A stretch of 64,000 nt of DNA from Gordonia soli NBRC 108243. Lineage in GTDB: Bacteria; Actinomycetota; Actinomycetes; Mycobacteriales; Mycobacteriaceae. The notes below the pieces were generated by a model, which saw only the letters and a list, made by a program, of their open reading frames with translations, was not told where the DNA came from and did not search any database. The number at the start of each line of letters is the position of its first letter. The stretch's first letter is position 1. Positions 8,496-17,089 of this stretch are shown here, in pieces. Made by a program: the position numbers and the translations under genes. The DNA lies in NCBI RefSeq assembly GCF_000334455.1, contig NZ_BANX01000003.1, positions 1-64,000 on the forward strand, written 5' to 3'.

Positions 8496-9719
8496 ATGAG
8501 CATCAATCTGGAGCTTCCCAAGAAGCTGGACACGACCATCGATCAGGCCCACCAGGCCGCGGCCGAGATCTTCCGTCCGATCTCCCGCAAGTACGACCTG
8601 CGTGAGCACGACTACCCCGTCGAGCTCGACACGCTGGCCAGCCTGTACGACGGTCTGGCCGAGGCAGGTCAGGCGGGCGCAGGCGCCGACGGCGGGCGCA
8701 GCCAGGAGAAGAAGGGCAAGCCGAAGCCCGAGGGCACCGTGGTCAACGGTGGCAACATGCAGTCGGTCATCAACACGATGGAGACCTCGTGGGGCGATGT
8801 CGGCCTGATGCTGACCATCCCCTACCAGGGCCTCGGCAACGCCGCGATCGCCGCAGTCGCCGACGACGAGCAGCTCAAGCGCTTCGGCAAGGTGTGGGCT
8901 GCGATGGCCATCACCGAGCCCAGCTTCGGCTCCGACTCGGCGGCCGTCTCGACCACCGCGACCCTCGACGGTGACGAGTACGTCCTCAACGGCGAGAAGA
9001 TCTTCGTCACCGCCGGCTCACGCGCCACCCACATCGTGGTGTGGGCCTCGGTCGACAAGAGCCTCGGGCGTGCCGCGATCAAGAGCTTCGTGGTGCCGCG
9101 CGAACACCCGGGCGTCGAGGTCGCACGCCTCGAACACAAGCTCGGAATCCGGGTGTCCGACACCGCCGTGATCCGGTTCGAGAACTGCCGTATCCCCAAG
9201 GAGAACCTCCTCGGGTCGCCTGAGGTCGACACCAAGAAGGGCTTCGGCGGGGTCATGCAGACCTTCGACAACACACGCCCGATGGTCGCCGGCATGGCGG
9301 TCGGTGTGGCACGAGCGTCGCTCGAGGAGCTGCGTCGGGTGCTCGAGGAGGCAGGCGTCGAGATCGACTACGACAAGCCCGCCGCCGACCAGCACGCAGC
9401 TGCCGCCGAGTTCATCCGCATGGAGTCCGACTTCGAGGCCGCCTACCTGCACACGATGCGGGCGGCCTGGATGGCCGACAACAAGCAGCCGAACTCACTC
9501 GAGGCGTCCATGTCCAAGGCCAAGGCGGGACGCACCGGCACCGACATCACCAACAAGACCGTCGAACTGACCGGCACGCTCGGGTACTCCGAGCGTCTGC
9601 TGGTGGAGAAGTGGGCCCGCGACTCGAAGATCCTGGACATCTTCGAGGGCACCCAGCAGATCCAGCAGCTGATCATCGCGCGGCGCGTACTGAACAAGAG
9701 CAGCGCCGACCTGAAGTGA
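8496..9719 (+). CDS. fadE23: Acyl-CoA dehydrogenase, FadE23-like
   Basis: Second acyl-CoA dehydrogenase of the operon (407 residues). The FAD/substrate-binding signature MAITEPSFGSDSAAVST is intact. The C-terminal domain has GTLGYSERLLVEKWARDSKILDIFEGTQQIQQ, and its glutamate in IFEGTQQ is the usual catalytic-base region of short/medium-chain enzymes. It starts at ATG 8496, 34 nt after the fadE24 stop, behind a GAAAG Shine-Dalgarno. It is followed by a strong hairpin terminator. Cotranscription puts it under the same twin operators. Confidence 0.9.
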   Translation: MSINLELPKKLDTTIDQAHQAAAEIFRPISRKYDLREHDYPVELDTLASLYDGLAEAGQAGAGADGGRSQEKKGKPKPEGTVVNGGNMQSVINTMETSWGDVGLMLTIPYQGLGNAAIAAVADDEQLKRFGKVWAAMAITEPSFGSDSAAVSTTATLDGDEYVLNGEKIFVTAGSRATHIVVWASVDKSLGRAAIKSFVVPREHPGVEVARLEHKLGIRVSDTAVIRFENCRIPKENLLGSPEVDTKKGFGGVMQTFDNTRPMVAGMAVGVARASLEELRRVLEEAGVEIDYDKPAADQHAAAAEFIRMESDFEAAYLHTMRAAWMADNKQPNSLEASMSKAKAGRTGTDITNKTVELTGTLGYSERLLVEKWARDSKILDIFEGTQQIQQLIIARRVLNKSSADLK

Positions 9720-9749
9720 GCTGACGGCTCGAGAAGCACCTCTCACAGG

Positions 9750-9790
9750 GCCGAAGGACCCGGGCGCACATCGCACCCGGGTCCTTCGGC
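9750..9790. terminator. Bidirectional hairpin between fadE23 and prpE
   Basis: An 18-bp stem with one mismatch: left arm 9750-9767 (GCCGAAGGACCCGGGCGC) and right arm 9773-9790, with a 5-nt loop. It lies between convergent genes and can serve both strands. Confidence 0.85.
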
Positions 9791-9808
9791 TTATCAGGTC
9801 TGTGCCGC

Positions 9809-11686
9809 TCAGCCGCGCAGTTGTTCGGCCAATGCATCCAACACCGCAGCGTCCTCGATGGTCGACGGCACGGCATAGTCCTCGTTATCGGCTATCTGCC
9901 GCATGGTCTTCCGCAGGATCTTGCCCGAGCGGGTCTTCGGCAGAGCGGCGACAACTGTCACGTCCCGGAAGGTCGCGACCGCACCGATCTCGTCGCGCAC
10001 CTTCGCGACCAATTCCGATCGCAGGGTGTCGGGCTCGATCTCGACGCCTGCCTTGAGGACCACGTATCCGCTGGGCCGCTGCCCCTTCAGCTCGTCGTGG
10101 ATGCCGATCACCGCACACTCCGCGACCGCGGGGTGCGTGGCGACCACCGCCTCGATGCTGCCGGTCGAGAGTCGGTGTCCGGCGACGTTGATGACATCGT
10201 CGGAGCGGCCGAGGACCACCACGTAGCCGTCGGCGTCGATGTAGCCGGAGTCGCCGGTGAGGTAGTAGCCGGGGAAGGCGTCGAGGTAGGACGTGCGGAA
10301 TCGCTTCTCGTCGCGCCAGAGTCCGGCGAGCGTGCCCGGCGGGAGCGGCAGGTCGATCACGATCGTCCCCTCCTGGTCCGGGCCGACACGATTGCCCGCG
10401 GCATCGAGGACCCCGACCCGATACCCCGGCACGGGAACCGTCGGCGATCCGGCCTTGATCGGCATCGGTTCCAGGCCACGGAGATTCGCGACGATGGCCC
10501 ACCCGGTCTCGGTCTGCCACCAGTGGTCGACCACCGGTACGCCGAGCACCCGCCCGGCCCATTCGAAGGTGTCCGGGTCCAGCCGCTCCCCCGCGGCGAA
10601 CAGGGTGCGGAGCGAGGAGGTGTCGTACTTCGACAGCTCGACGGCCTCCGGATCGACCTTGCGGATGGCCCGGATCGCGGTCGGTGCGGTGAAGAGGGCG
10701 TTGACGCCATGGTCGGCGATCACCCGCCAGAAAGCCCCGGCGTCGGGGGTGCCGACCGGCTTGCCCTCGTACATCACCGACGTCGCGCCGACGAACAGCG
10801 GCGCGTAGACGATGTACGAGTGCCCGACCACCCAGCCGACATCGGACGCCGTCCACCAGGTGTCGCCCGGATGGATGTCGTAGATGTTGGCCATCGACCA
10901 GGTCAGCGCGACCGCGTGACCGCCGTTGTCGCGGACGACGCCCTTCGGCCTACCCGTGGTTCCCGACGTGTAGAGGATGTACAACGGGTCGGTCGCGGCG
11001 ACCGGCACCGGCTCCGCCGGAGTGGCTTTCGCGATCTCGGTGTCCCAGTCGAGCCAGCCGTCGACGTCGGCGGCCGACCCGGAGACCTCCGGGCGGTCTT
11101 TCACCACGACCGTCGGCGATGACGCGGCGAGGTCGATGGCCGCGGCGACGATCGGCAGGTAGTCGACGGTTCGCCCCGGTTCGAGTCCGCCCGACGCGGT
11201 GACGATGGCGACCGGTTCGGCATCGTCGATACGCGCGGCCAACTCCTTGGCCGCGAACCCACCGAACACCACCGAGTGCACCGCACCGATCCGCGCGCAG
11301 GCCAGCATCGCGACGGCCGCCTCGGGGATCATCGGCAGGTAGATCACCACGCGGTCGCCCTTCGTGACGCCCTGCGCCAGCAGCACTCCGGCGAACCGGG
11401 CGACCTCGTCGAGGAGTTCGGCATAGGTGATGTGACGCTGTTGTCCGGTCATCGCCGAGTCCCAGATCAGGGCTGTCCGAGCGCCGTGACCGGCGACGAT
11501 GTGGCGGTCGAGCGCGTTCACGGAGGTGTTGAGCTCGGCGTCGGGGAACCACCGGTAGATGGGTGGGTTCGAGTCGTCCAGTGCGGTCGTCGGTGGCGTC
11601 ACCCAGTCGACAGCCTGTGCGGCGTCGAGCCAGAAGTCCTCGCGGTCGTCGACACTGCGATCGAACTCGTCCCGATAGCTGCCCAT
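9809..11686 (-). CDS. prpE: Propionyl-CoA synthetase (acetyl-CoA synthetase family)
   Basis: AMP-forming ligase that activates propionate (or acetate) to its CoA ester. The 625-residue protein has the ACAS N-terminal domain, the adenylation loop LYILYTSGTTGRPKG, the HWWQTETGW motif and the C-terminal lysine motif LPKTRSGKILRKTM, where acetylation controls this family. YYLTGDSGYIDADGYV carries the hinge Asp. The start MGSYRDEFDRS follows an AGAGGGG Shine-Dalgarno. The PrpE assignment rests on overall pattern (WTASDVGWVVGHSYIVYAPL); acetyl-CoA synthetase is the alternative. Propionyl-CoA links to odd-chain fatty acid or sterol breakdown, which fits the neighbouring fadE genes. Confidence 0.85.
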   Translation of the reverse strand: MGSYRDEFDRSVDDREDFWLDAAQAVDWVTPPTTALDDSNPPIYRWFPDAELNTSVNALDRHIVAGHGARTALIWDSAMTGQQRHITYAELLDEVARFAGVLLAQGVTKGDRVVIYLPMIPEAAVAMLACARIGAVHSVVFGGFAAKELAARIDDAEPVAIVTASGGLEPGRTVDYLPIVAAAIDLAASSPTVVVKDRPEVSGSAADVDGWLDWDTEIAKATPAEPVPVAATDPLYILYTSGTTGRPKGVVRDNGGHAVALTWSMANIYDIHPGDTWWTASDVGWVVGHSYIVYAPLFVGATSVMYEGKPVGTPDAGAFWRVIADHGVNALFTAPTAIRAIRKVDPEAVELSKYDTSSLRTLFAAGERLDPDTFEWAGRVLGVPVVDHWWQTETGWAIVANLRGLEPMPIKAGSPTVPVPGYRVGVLDAAGNRVGPDQEGTIVIDLPLPPGTLAGLWRDEKRFRTSYLDAFPGYYLTGDSGYIDADGYVVVLGRSDDVINVAGHRLSTGSIEAVVATHPAVAECAVIGIHDELKGQRPSGYVVLKAGVEIEPDTLRSELVAKVRDEIGAVATFRDVTVVAALPKTRSGKILRKTMRQIADNEDYAVPSTIEDAAVLDALAEQLRG

Positions 11687-11735
11687 GACGCCCCTCTTCC
11701 GACTGCCGCTTCACTGCTGTGCGCGCAACGGTAGG

Positions 11736-11984
11736 TCACTCCAGATAGTTCTCCACCACATCGGCCGAACGGACCTGCGCGTCGTCGGGATTCTCGCCCG
11801 CGTCACGACGGGCCTGTCGCTGGCGCAGGAGGTCCCAGGACTGGTCGAGGGCGACCTCGAGTTCCTTGAGTCGCGCGTTCTCCTCGTCGGCGCTGATCTC
11901 GCCGCGGCCGAGTTTGGCACGCAACTCGTGCTCCTCGGCGATCAGCTGGGTGATGTGGTCATGGATCGACTTGTCGGCGGCCAT
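11736..11984 (-). CDS. DUF2630 small coiled-coil protein
   Basis: The 82-residue, highly charged and mostly helical protein starts MAADKSIHDHITQLIAEEHELR and matches the actinobacterial DUF2630 family, whose function is unknown. It probably forms a helical hairpin or coiled coil. TACCGT (11991-11996) lies 6 nt upstream of the ATG, so the gene has its own leaderless promoter inside the 3' end of the upstream membrane-protein gene, which it overlaps by 26 bp. It is 49 bp upstream of prpE on the same strand. Confidence 0.85.
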   Translation of the reverse strand: MAADKSIHDHITQLIAEEHELRAKLGRGEISADEENARLKELEVALDQSWDLLRQRQARRDAGENPDDAQVRSADVVENYLE

Positions 11985-12408
11985 GAGACCACGGTAGTCG
12001 CGCAGCCCACGCCGAGCCCCGGAACACGGCGAAGATCAGCACCCACACGACAGCGATCGCGACCGTCAGTCCGATCCAATAGTTGCGGTCGGCGACGGTC
12101 GGGTTGGCGGGCGCCGACCCGATGAGCCGAGGGAGCACGACCGGCACGGCGAGCAGGAGCAGGACGTTGGTGTTGGCGAGGGAGGTCATCAGCGGAACCC
12201 ACCACCGTGTGGGCGTGCTGCGTCGGATCAACCAGGCGACGCCCAACGCGATCGGCGCGAGGACCGCATCGTGCGCCGCGAGTCCGAGAGCCAGCCACAC
12301 GACGATGGACAGCTGCTCGGCTGTCGGGAACTGCCACATAAGGCTGACCCCGTAGATGATCGACGCGAGGCCGATCAGCACGAGAACCGCCCGAATCGCG
12401 GTCGACAT
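11959..12408 (-). CDS. Four-TM integral membrane protein, unknown function
   Basis: The 149-residue protein has about four hydrophobic segments (residues about 5-22, 36-58, 77-98 and 113-133). I do not recognise a family. The ATG at 12408 overlaps the stop of the molybdopterin oxidoreductase gene as TGATG, so the two are translationally coupled. It may anchor or serve that enzyme. It is the last gene of the glycosyltransferase/oxidoreductase operon before the independent DUF2630 promoter. Confidence 0.75.
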   Translation of the reverse strand: MSTAIRAVLVLIGLASIIYGVSLMWQFPTAEQLSIVVWLALGLAAHDAVLAPIALGVAWLIRRSTPTRWWVPLMTSLANTNVLLLLAVPVVLPRLIGSAPANPTVADRNYWIGLTVAIAVVWVLIFAVFRGSAWAARLPWSHGRRQVDP

Positions 12409-13589
12409 CAACTCACCTCGATCCTCGCGAGCCACTTCGTCTGCATCACGCCGGGAAGGTTCGGTGCGATCAATCGGCACGGATACCCGTGGTCGAGATC
12501 GAGTCGTTGACCGTTGACCGCGAGCGCGATCAGGGTCTTGGGATCGCGTACATGACCTCCGGGCACGTCACTGACGGCATAGGCCCCACGCTCGAGTGAG
12601 ACCATCCGTGCACCGTTCGCGCCGCTGCGATCCACGAGTGCGACCAGATCCGACAAGCGCACGCCGGTCCAGGTCGCCTCGGCGCTCCACCCCTCCACAC
12701 AGGCGATCGGCAAGGCGACCGTGTGCTGTGGAAGCGCCGCGAGCTCCGCGTGAGTCAACACCCGCTCGATGCCCGGCCCGACGATCCGGAGACGATAGGC
12801 GGGGTCGGTCGCAGCTTCGACGATGCCGGCCTGGTCGGCGGTACGGTTCACCGGCAATCCCTGCGGCCCGTCCCCGCTCCTCGGCGCAAGGACGGCGAGG
12901 CGTCGCAGCGGTGTCACCGTCTGGCCCGCCGTCACCACCGCTGCCACCCCCGCAGCTGCCCAGGCGCTCCGCACGACGGTCCGCCGCGACACCAGCCGGC
13001 GCTCGTGATCGGGGGTGGCGCCGTCGTCGGCGTCGCCCTCCTCGCGCACGGCACCGGGATGCACCGGGCCGCGTTCGTCCTGCTCGCCACCCCGACGCCG
13101 CCCGGCATCGAGGGCATCGCGGATGATCGGCAACTTGACCGCGACGTGCACCACGATCGAGCCGACGACGACGTAGGCCATCGCATGATGGGTGGTGGTG
13201 AAGAAGAATGTCCACGGGTACCAGTGCGCGGTGTTGAACAGGCCGGTGACCAATTGGAAGATGGTTGCCGCGACCAGAACGGCGATCGACAGACGTTCGA
13301 GTAGTCGCGCCGGCGACCCGATCACCGGGCGTTCGAACAACTTCGGGTAGACCACAACGAGTTTCGCGAGGAGAAGAGGGATCGCCATGACACCGGTGAT
13401 CACGTGGGCACCCTGGGTCACCCGATACAGCCAGACCGGACGACTCGGCCACCAGAACCAGTCCGGCGGATGCTGAATCCAGTGACTGAGGATGCCGGTC
13501 ACGAAGCAGACCGCGACACAGAGCCCCAGGGCCAGACCGATGTGGGTGGTGACCCGCCGGTCCCGAAGGCTGCTCGAGGCCGCGGTCAC
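12408..13589 (-). CDS. Molybdopterin-dependent oxidoreductase with N-terminal cytochrome b-type membrane domain
   Basis: A 393-residue fusion. Residues about 15-155 form four TM helices with many His (36, 62, 122, 134/135, 148), the pattern of a b-type cytochrome. A fifth TM (about 205-222) follows a basic stretch and should place the C-terminal half outside. The C-terminal domain resembles the sulfite oxidase/YedY (MsrP) molybdopterin fold, with the metal-ligand Cys at about 297 in LPIACVEGWSAEATW and a later GYPCRLIAPNLPG. The layout recalls MsrP plus MsrQ in one chain, so it may reduce or oxidise an extracytoplasmic substrate using quinone electrons (inference). GTG 13589 overlaps the methyltransferase stop as GTGA. 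Confidence 0.8.
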   Translation of the reverse strand: MTAASSSLRDRRVTTHIGLALGLCVAVCFVTGILSHWIQHPPDWFWWPSRPVWLYRVTQGAHVITGVMAIPLLLAKLVVVYPKLFERPVIGSPARLLERLSIAVLVAATIFQLVTGLFNTAHWYPWTFFFTTTHHAMAYVVVGSIVVHVAVKLPIIRDALDAGRRRGGEQDERGPVHPGAVREEGDADDGATPDHERRLVSRRTVVRSAWAAAGVAAVVTAGQTVTPLRRLAVLAPRSGDGPQGLPVNRTADQAGIVEAATDPAYRLRIVGPGIERVLTHAELAALPQHTVALPIACVEGWSAEATWTGVRLSDLVALVDRSGANGARMVSLERGAYAVSDVPGGHVRDPKTLIALAVNGQRLDLDHGYPCRLIAPNLPGVMQTKWLARIEVS

Positions 13590-14239
13590 ATCCGCACCAT
13601 CTCGGCGACCTGCCGGTCGGCGACCTCCCACACCGTCGAGATCGTCAGCCCCGCACGTGCTCCCGCACGTTCGGCACCGAGCAATCCCACCCGGGCCCAC
13701 CGGAACCACGGACCGGCCTCACCCGCCGCCTCCACCCGCACCGTGTCGACGGCGACATGTTCGATGTCGGGGGTGAGCTCCACCAGCACGGTGCCGCCGA
13801 CGGCGACAAGACTCGCGGCGCGGCCGAGAATCCGCTCCGGATCCCCGTCGATCCCGACATTCCCGTCCACGAGCAGCACACGATGCCACCGCCCTTCGCC
13901 CGGCAGTCGGTCGAAGATGCTGCGGCACAACGCGGGTGCGCCGCACTGCCGTGCCATGTGGATCGCGGTGCGCGAATGGTCGACTCCCAAGACCATGATG
14001 TCGCGCAACGCGAGCGCGGCGAGGAATCGCCCGGGACCGCAACCGAGATCGATGGTCGGACCGGAGCACCGCGAGGCGACGGCGTCGTCGAAACACCGGT
14101 CCCCGATCTCGCCCGAGGCCCCGAGCCAGCGCGTCACCGGGAGGTCGACGACCGTCCCGTCCTCCCGGCGGAGGCTGCTCGACTCGCCCACAAACGCGCC
14201 GTCGAACATCCCGACCGTCTGTTCGTCATCCGGCCGCAT
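13586..14239 (-). CDS. Class I SAM-dependent methyltransferase
   Basis: The 217-residue protein has motif I TIDLGCGPGRFLAAL, an acidic end of strand 2 (VLGVDHSRTA) and motif II region RVLLVDGNVGIDGDP, so it binds S-adenosylmethionine. Substrate unknown. Its start overlaps the DUF2064 gene by 14 bp and its stop overlaps the oxidoreductase start. It is therefore part of the GT2-DUF2064-methyltransferase-oxidoreductase operon and probably modifies the same product as its neighbours. Confidence 0.88.
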   Translation of the reverse strand: MRPDDEQTVGMFDGAFVGESSSLRREDGTVVDLPVTRWLGASGEIGDRCFDDAVASRCSGPTIDLGCGPGRFLAALALRDIMVLGVDHSRTAIHMARQCGAPALCRSIFDRLPGEGRWHRVLLVDGNVGIDGDPERILGRAASLVAVGGTVLVELTPDIEHVAVDTVRVEAAGEAGPWFRWARVGLLGAERAGARAGLTISTVWEVADRQVAEMVRM

Positions 14240-14921
14240 CGTGCGCGATCCTCTGATCCCCGAGCAACTTGGTCAGAGCACCGACGAATTCACTGTCGGC
14301 GGTGCACCATCCGGCCACTCGGTCGACGTCATCCGGCACGTCGACGTCCGTGTGTGCGCCCAGATGGGCGACCCGGAGACCCGAGGCCCGCAGCGCGCCC
14401 TCCGTCTCCGAGGCGGTGTCGGCCTGCGACATCCGGATCGACGGCAGCAGCTCCGACCCGACACCGTCGTGGAGACCGAGCGCCCACCAGCCACCGTCGC
14501 AAGCCGGCGCCAGCACGGCGTCGACACCGGGGGCGGCGAGTCGTTCCACGCCGGCGGCCATCTCGTCGGCACCCACCTGCGGGGTGTCCATTCCCACTTG
14601 CAGGACGGTGTCCACGCCGAGTTCCACCGCGTCGCGGTGAGCATTGGCCAACCGGGTACCGAAGTCGTCGCCGCGCTGCGCGATCACCCTGCAGCCGGCG
14701 AGTTCGGCACTCAGCTCGTCGCCGCGCACGCCGTCGCTGAGCCGACCGGTGCACGCGACCACCACCGAGGCCTCTCGGACCGCTCGTGCCGCGCGGAGGG
14801 TGTCGAGAAATGCGGCAGCCGCCAGGTGCGCGGCGCCGAGCGCGCCGAACCGCGGAATGAGCCTGGTCTTCGCGCGACCGGGTACCGGAGCCTTTGCGAC
14901 GATGAGGATTCCGGCGCTCAC
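14226..14921 (-). CDS. DUF2064 / TIGR04282-type glycosyltransferase-like protein
   Basis: The 231-residue protein begins SAGILIVAKAPVPGRAKTRLIP, the signature of DUF2064, a nucleotidyltransferase-like GT-A fold related to CofC. It is annotated elsewhere as TIGR04282, a family often found beside a GT2 partner. TLQVGMDTPQVGADE holds the metal-binding Asp region. It overlaps the GT2 gene as ATGA and the methyltransferase by 14 bp. The same GT2-DUF2064 pairing occurs in mycobacteria (Rv0539-Rv0540, recalled). It probably transfers or activates a sugar; the donor is unknown. Confidence 0.85.
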   Translation of the reverse strand: MSAGILIVAKAPVPGRAKTRLIPRFGALGAAHLAAAAFLDTLRAARAVREASVVVACTGRLSDGVRGDELSAELAGCRVIAQRGDDFGTRLANAHRDAVELGVDTVLQVGMDTPQVGADEMAAGVERLAAPGVDAVLAPACDGGWWALGLHDGVGSELLPSIRMSQADTASETEGALRASGLRVAHLGAHTDVDVPDDVDRVAGWCTADSEFVGALTKLLGDQRIAHDAAG

Positions 14922-15574
14922 GGCAGCGCCGCCAGGAAGTCCCGACCTGCCCGCCAGGAGCCGACCACGGAGCCGGAGACCTTCGAGCGTCCCGCGGTCC
15001 GGGGCCGGTAGGTCACGTCACACTCGACCACTCGCAGTCCGTACTCGGCGGCACGCACCAGGAGCTCGACCGGATAACCCGACCGCCGATCTCGGATGTC
15101 GAGTCCCAGCAGCACATCTCGCCCGATCGCACGCATCGGCCCGATGTCGTGCACGTCGATTCCATGGCGCCGACGGAGCCGCCACGCGACACCGGCCGAA
15201 CCGAGCCGGGCATGCCATGGCCAGGTCGACGCGCGATCGGGCCGTCGTCGCCCGACCGCGAGATCGGCGCCAGCATCTAGGCCATCCAACAACATTCGGA
15301 GCTCGCCGGGTCGCATCGACCCGTCACCGTCGATGATGCAGACGACCGGCCGGCGGGCCGCGCGAGCGCCCGCATCGACGGCGGCGCCGTAGCCGGGGCG
15401 CGGTTCACGGATGACGGCTGCCCCGGCACGCGCCGCGACCTCGGCGGTGGGGTCCGACGAACCGTTGTCGACGACGATCGTCTGCATCCCGTACGGGACC
15501 TCCTGCACCACAGCTGCGATCGAACCCGCCTCGTCGCGACAAGGGATGATCACCGACACATCTTCCGGTCTCAT
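14918..15574 (-). CDS. GT2 family glycosyltransferase (polyprenyl-phosphate sugar synthase-like)
   Basis: The 218-residue single-domain GT-A enzyme has VSVIIPCRDEAGSIAAVV, the nucleotide-binding IVVDNGSSDPT, the metal-binding DxD-like CIIDGDGSM and the acceptor-side RRSGYPVELLVRAAE. The family includes dolichyl-phosphate mannose/glucose synthases. No C-terminal TM is present. The ATG at 15574 is 7 nt from TAGCGT on the minus strand, a leaderless start. It is the first gene of a five-gene operon running to about 11.96 kb. Context suggests transfer of a sugar to a lipid carrier for envelope glycosylation. Confidence 0.85.
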   Translation of the reverse strand: MRPEDVSVIIPCRDEAGSIAAVVQEVPYGMQTIVVDNGSSDPTAEVAARAGAAVIREPRPGYGAAVDAGARAARRPVVCIIDGDGSMRPGELRMLLDGLDAGADLAVGRRRPDRASTWPWHARLGSAGVAWRLRRRHGIDVHDIGPMRAIGRDVLLGLDIRDRRSGYPVELLVRAAEYGLRVVECDVTYRPRTAGRSKVSGSVVGSWRAGRDFLAALP

Positions 15575-15687
15575 GCTTTTCACGCTAGGACGCCGGACGC
15601 GAGGATGGTGGCCGAGACCGATGACGGAACTGTGACGTCCTGTCACGGTGGCATCGCCTCGTTGCGTCCGGGCATAGGTTGGATTGT
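15575..15687. promoter_or_regulatory. Divergent pair of leaderless promoters
   Basis: On the minus strand TAGCGT (15582-15587) lies 7 nt before the GT2 ATG at 15574. On the plus strand TAGGTT (15675-15680) lies 7 nt before GTG 15688. The two -10 elements face away from each other within 113 bp, so one regulator could control both operons. Confidence 0.6.
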
Positions 15688-17070
15688 GTGAGTGACACCG
15701 CGACGCGTCCTGAACCCGTCGAGGACCCGTTCCTCGACGACGCCGACCCCACCTCACGGATCACCTGGCGCCGTGACCTGGTGTGGGTCGGTGGCGCGAC
15801 AGCACTGGTGGCGCTGGCTGCGATCGTCCCCATCGTCATGGGCGATGACCTGCGCGGCCGCATCTTCGCCGATGCTGCACCGTTGTTCGGCCGGTGGCTG
15901 CCGCATATGGGACCAGGCACCATCCCGGCTGTCGTCATCGGAGTGGCGGCCGTCGTCGTGCTCCCGATCCAGGCACCGACGCTCCGATGGGGCCGGCTGC
16001 TGGTCGTCATCTCCGGCGTCGCAACGATGTGGACATTCGCACTCGCGCTCATCGACGGCTGGCAGCGCGGGATGGCCGGCCGACTCACTCGGCCGGACGA
16101 GTACCTCGCCGAAGTTCCTGGAGTACACGACATCCCGGCCACCCTCGAGGGATTTGCCGGTCGGATAGTCGATTTCGGTCCCGAGTCGTGGACAACGCAT
16201 GTGTCGGGCCACCCGCCCGGCGCGTTGCTGACGTTCGTCTGGCTGGACCGGTTGGGCCTCGGCGGCGGAGCCTGGGCCGGGGTGTGGTGTGTGCTGGTCG
16301 GGTGCAGTGGCACCGCCGCTGTTCTGATCGCCCTCCGGCGGCTCGGCGCGGAGGACTGGGCGCGTCGGTGCGCACCGTTTCTCGCACTCTTCCCCGGGCT
16401 GGTCTGGGTCGGTGTCTCCGCGGACGGAGCGCTGATGGGCGTGGCCGCCTGGGGTGTCGCCGCGCTCGCGGTGTCGGCGACAACCTCATCACGCCGGGCC
16501 TCAGCCATTGCGGGCGTCGTCGCCGGAGTGATACTCGGCTGGGCGATCTTCCTCAACTACGGCGCCGTGCTGATGGGCTTCGTGGCGCTCGCCGTGCTGA
16601 TCGCCGCGCGGAGTGCGCGGCCGCTGCTGTGGGCGATACCCGGCGCTCTGGCAGTGGTCGCGGTGTTCTGGGCCTACGGGTTCTGGTGGTTCGACGGCTA
16701 CTTCGCCGTCGTGGAGCGCTATTACCAGGGGATCGCGTCGACCCGCCCGTTCTCGTATTGGGGCTGGGCCAACTTCGCGGCGACCCTGTGCGCTCTCGGT
16801 CCCGCCGCGGCGGGAGGAATCGGACGACTGTGCCGACGCTCGATCTGGACGCGTCCCGCCGCGCTGCTGGCGATCGGTGGGGTGCTCGCGATCCTCGCCG
16901 CGGACGTGAGCGCACTGAGCAAGGCGGAGACCGAACGCATCTGGCTTCCCTTCGGTCTGTGGGTCATGATCGCGACAGCGCTCCTGCCCGCACGACATCA
17001 GCGATGGTGGTTGTCGGCCCAGGTCGTTCTCGCCCTCGCGGTCAACCACCTGGTGTTAACGTATTGGTGA
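15688..17070 (+). CDS. Polytopic membrane protein, GT-C-like candidate
   Basis: The 460-residue protein has about 10-12 TM segments. An outer loop after the second or third TM contains ESWTTHVSGHPPGALLTFVW, and an acidic DGYFAVVERYYQGIAS lies further on. The large loop with charged residues between TMs recalls GT-C (ArnT/PMT-type) transferases that use polyprenyl-linked sugars, but no diagnostic motif is certain. The homologue I recall in mycobacteria is Rv0541c, next to the same GT2/DUF2064 pair. The GTG start follows a leaderless promoter. The two-component system follows 19 nt downstream. Confidence 0.7.
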   Translation: MSDTATRPEPVEDPFLDDADPTSRITWRRDLVWVGGATALVALAAIVPIVMGDDLRGRIFADAAPLFGRWLPHMGPGTIPAVVIGVAAVVVLPIQAPTLRWGRLLVVISGVATMWTFALALIDGWQRGMAGRLTRPDEYLAEVPGVHDIPATLEGFAGRIVDFGPESWTTHVSGHPPGALLTFVWLDRLGLGGGAWAGVWCVLVGCSGTAAVLIALRRLGAEDWARRCAPFLALFPGLVWVGVSADGALMGVAAWGVAALAVSATTSSRRASAIAGVVAGVILGWAIFLNYGAVLMGFVALAVLIAARSARPLLWAIPGALAVVAVFWAYGFWWFDGYFAVVERYYQGIASTRPFSYWGWANFAATLCALGPAAAGGIGRLCRRSIWTRPAALLAIGGVLAILAADVSALSKAETERIWLPFGLWVMIATALLPARHQRWWLSAQVVLALAVNHLVLTYW

Positions 17071-17089
17071 AGTGGGAACGGTGGCACTC

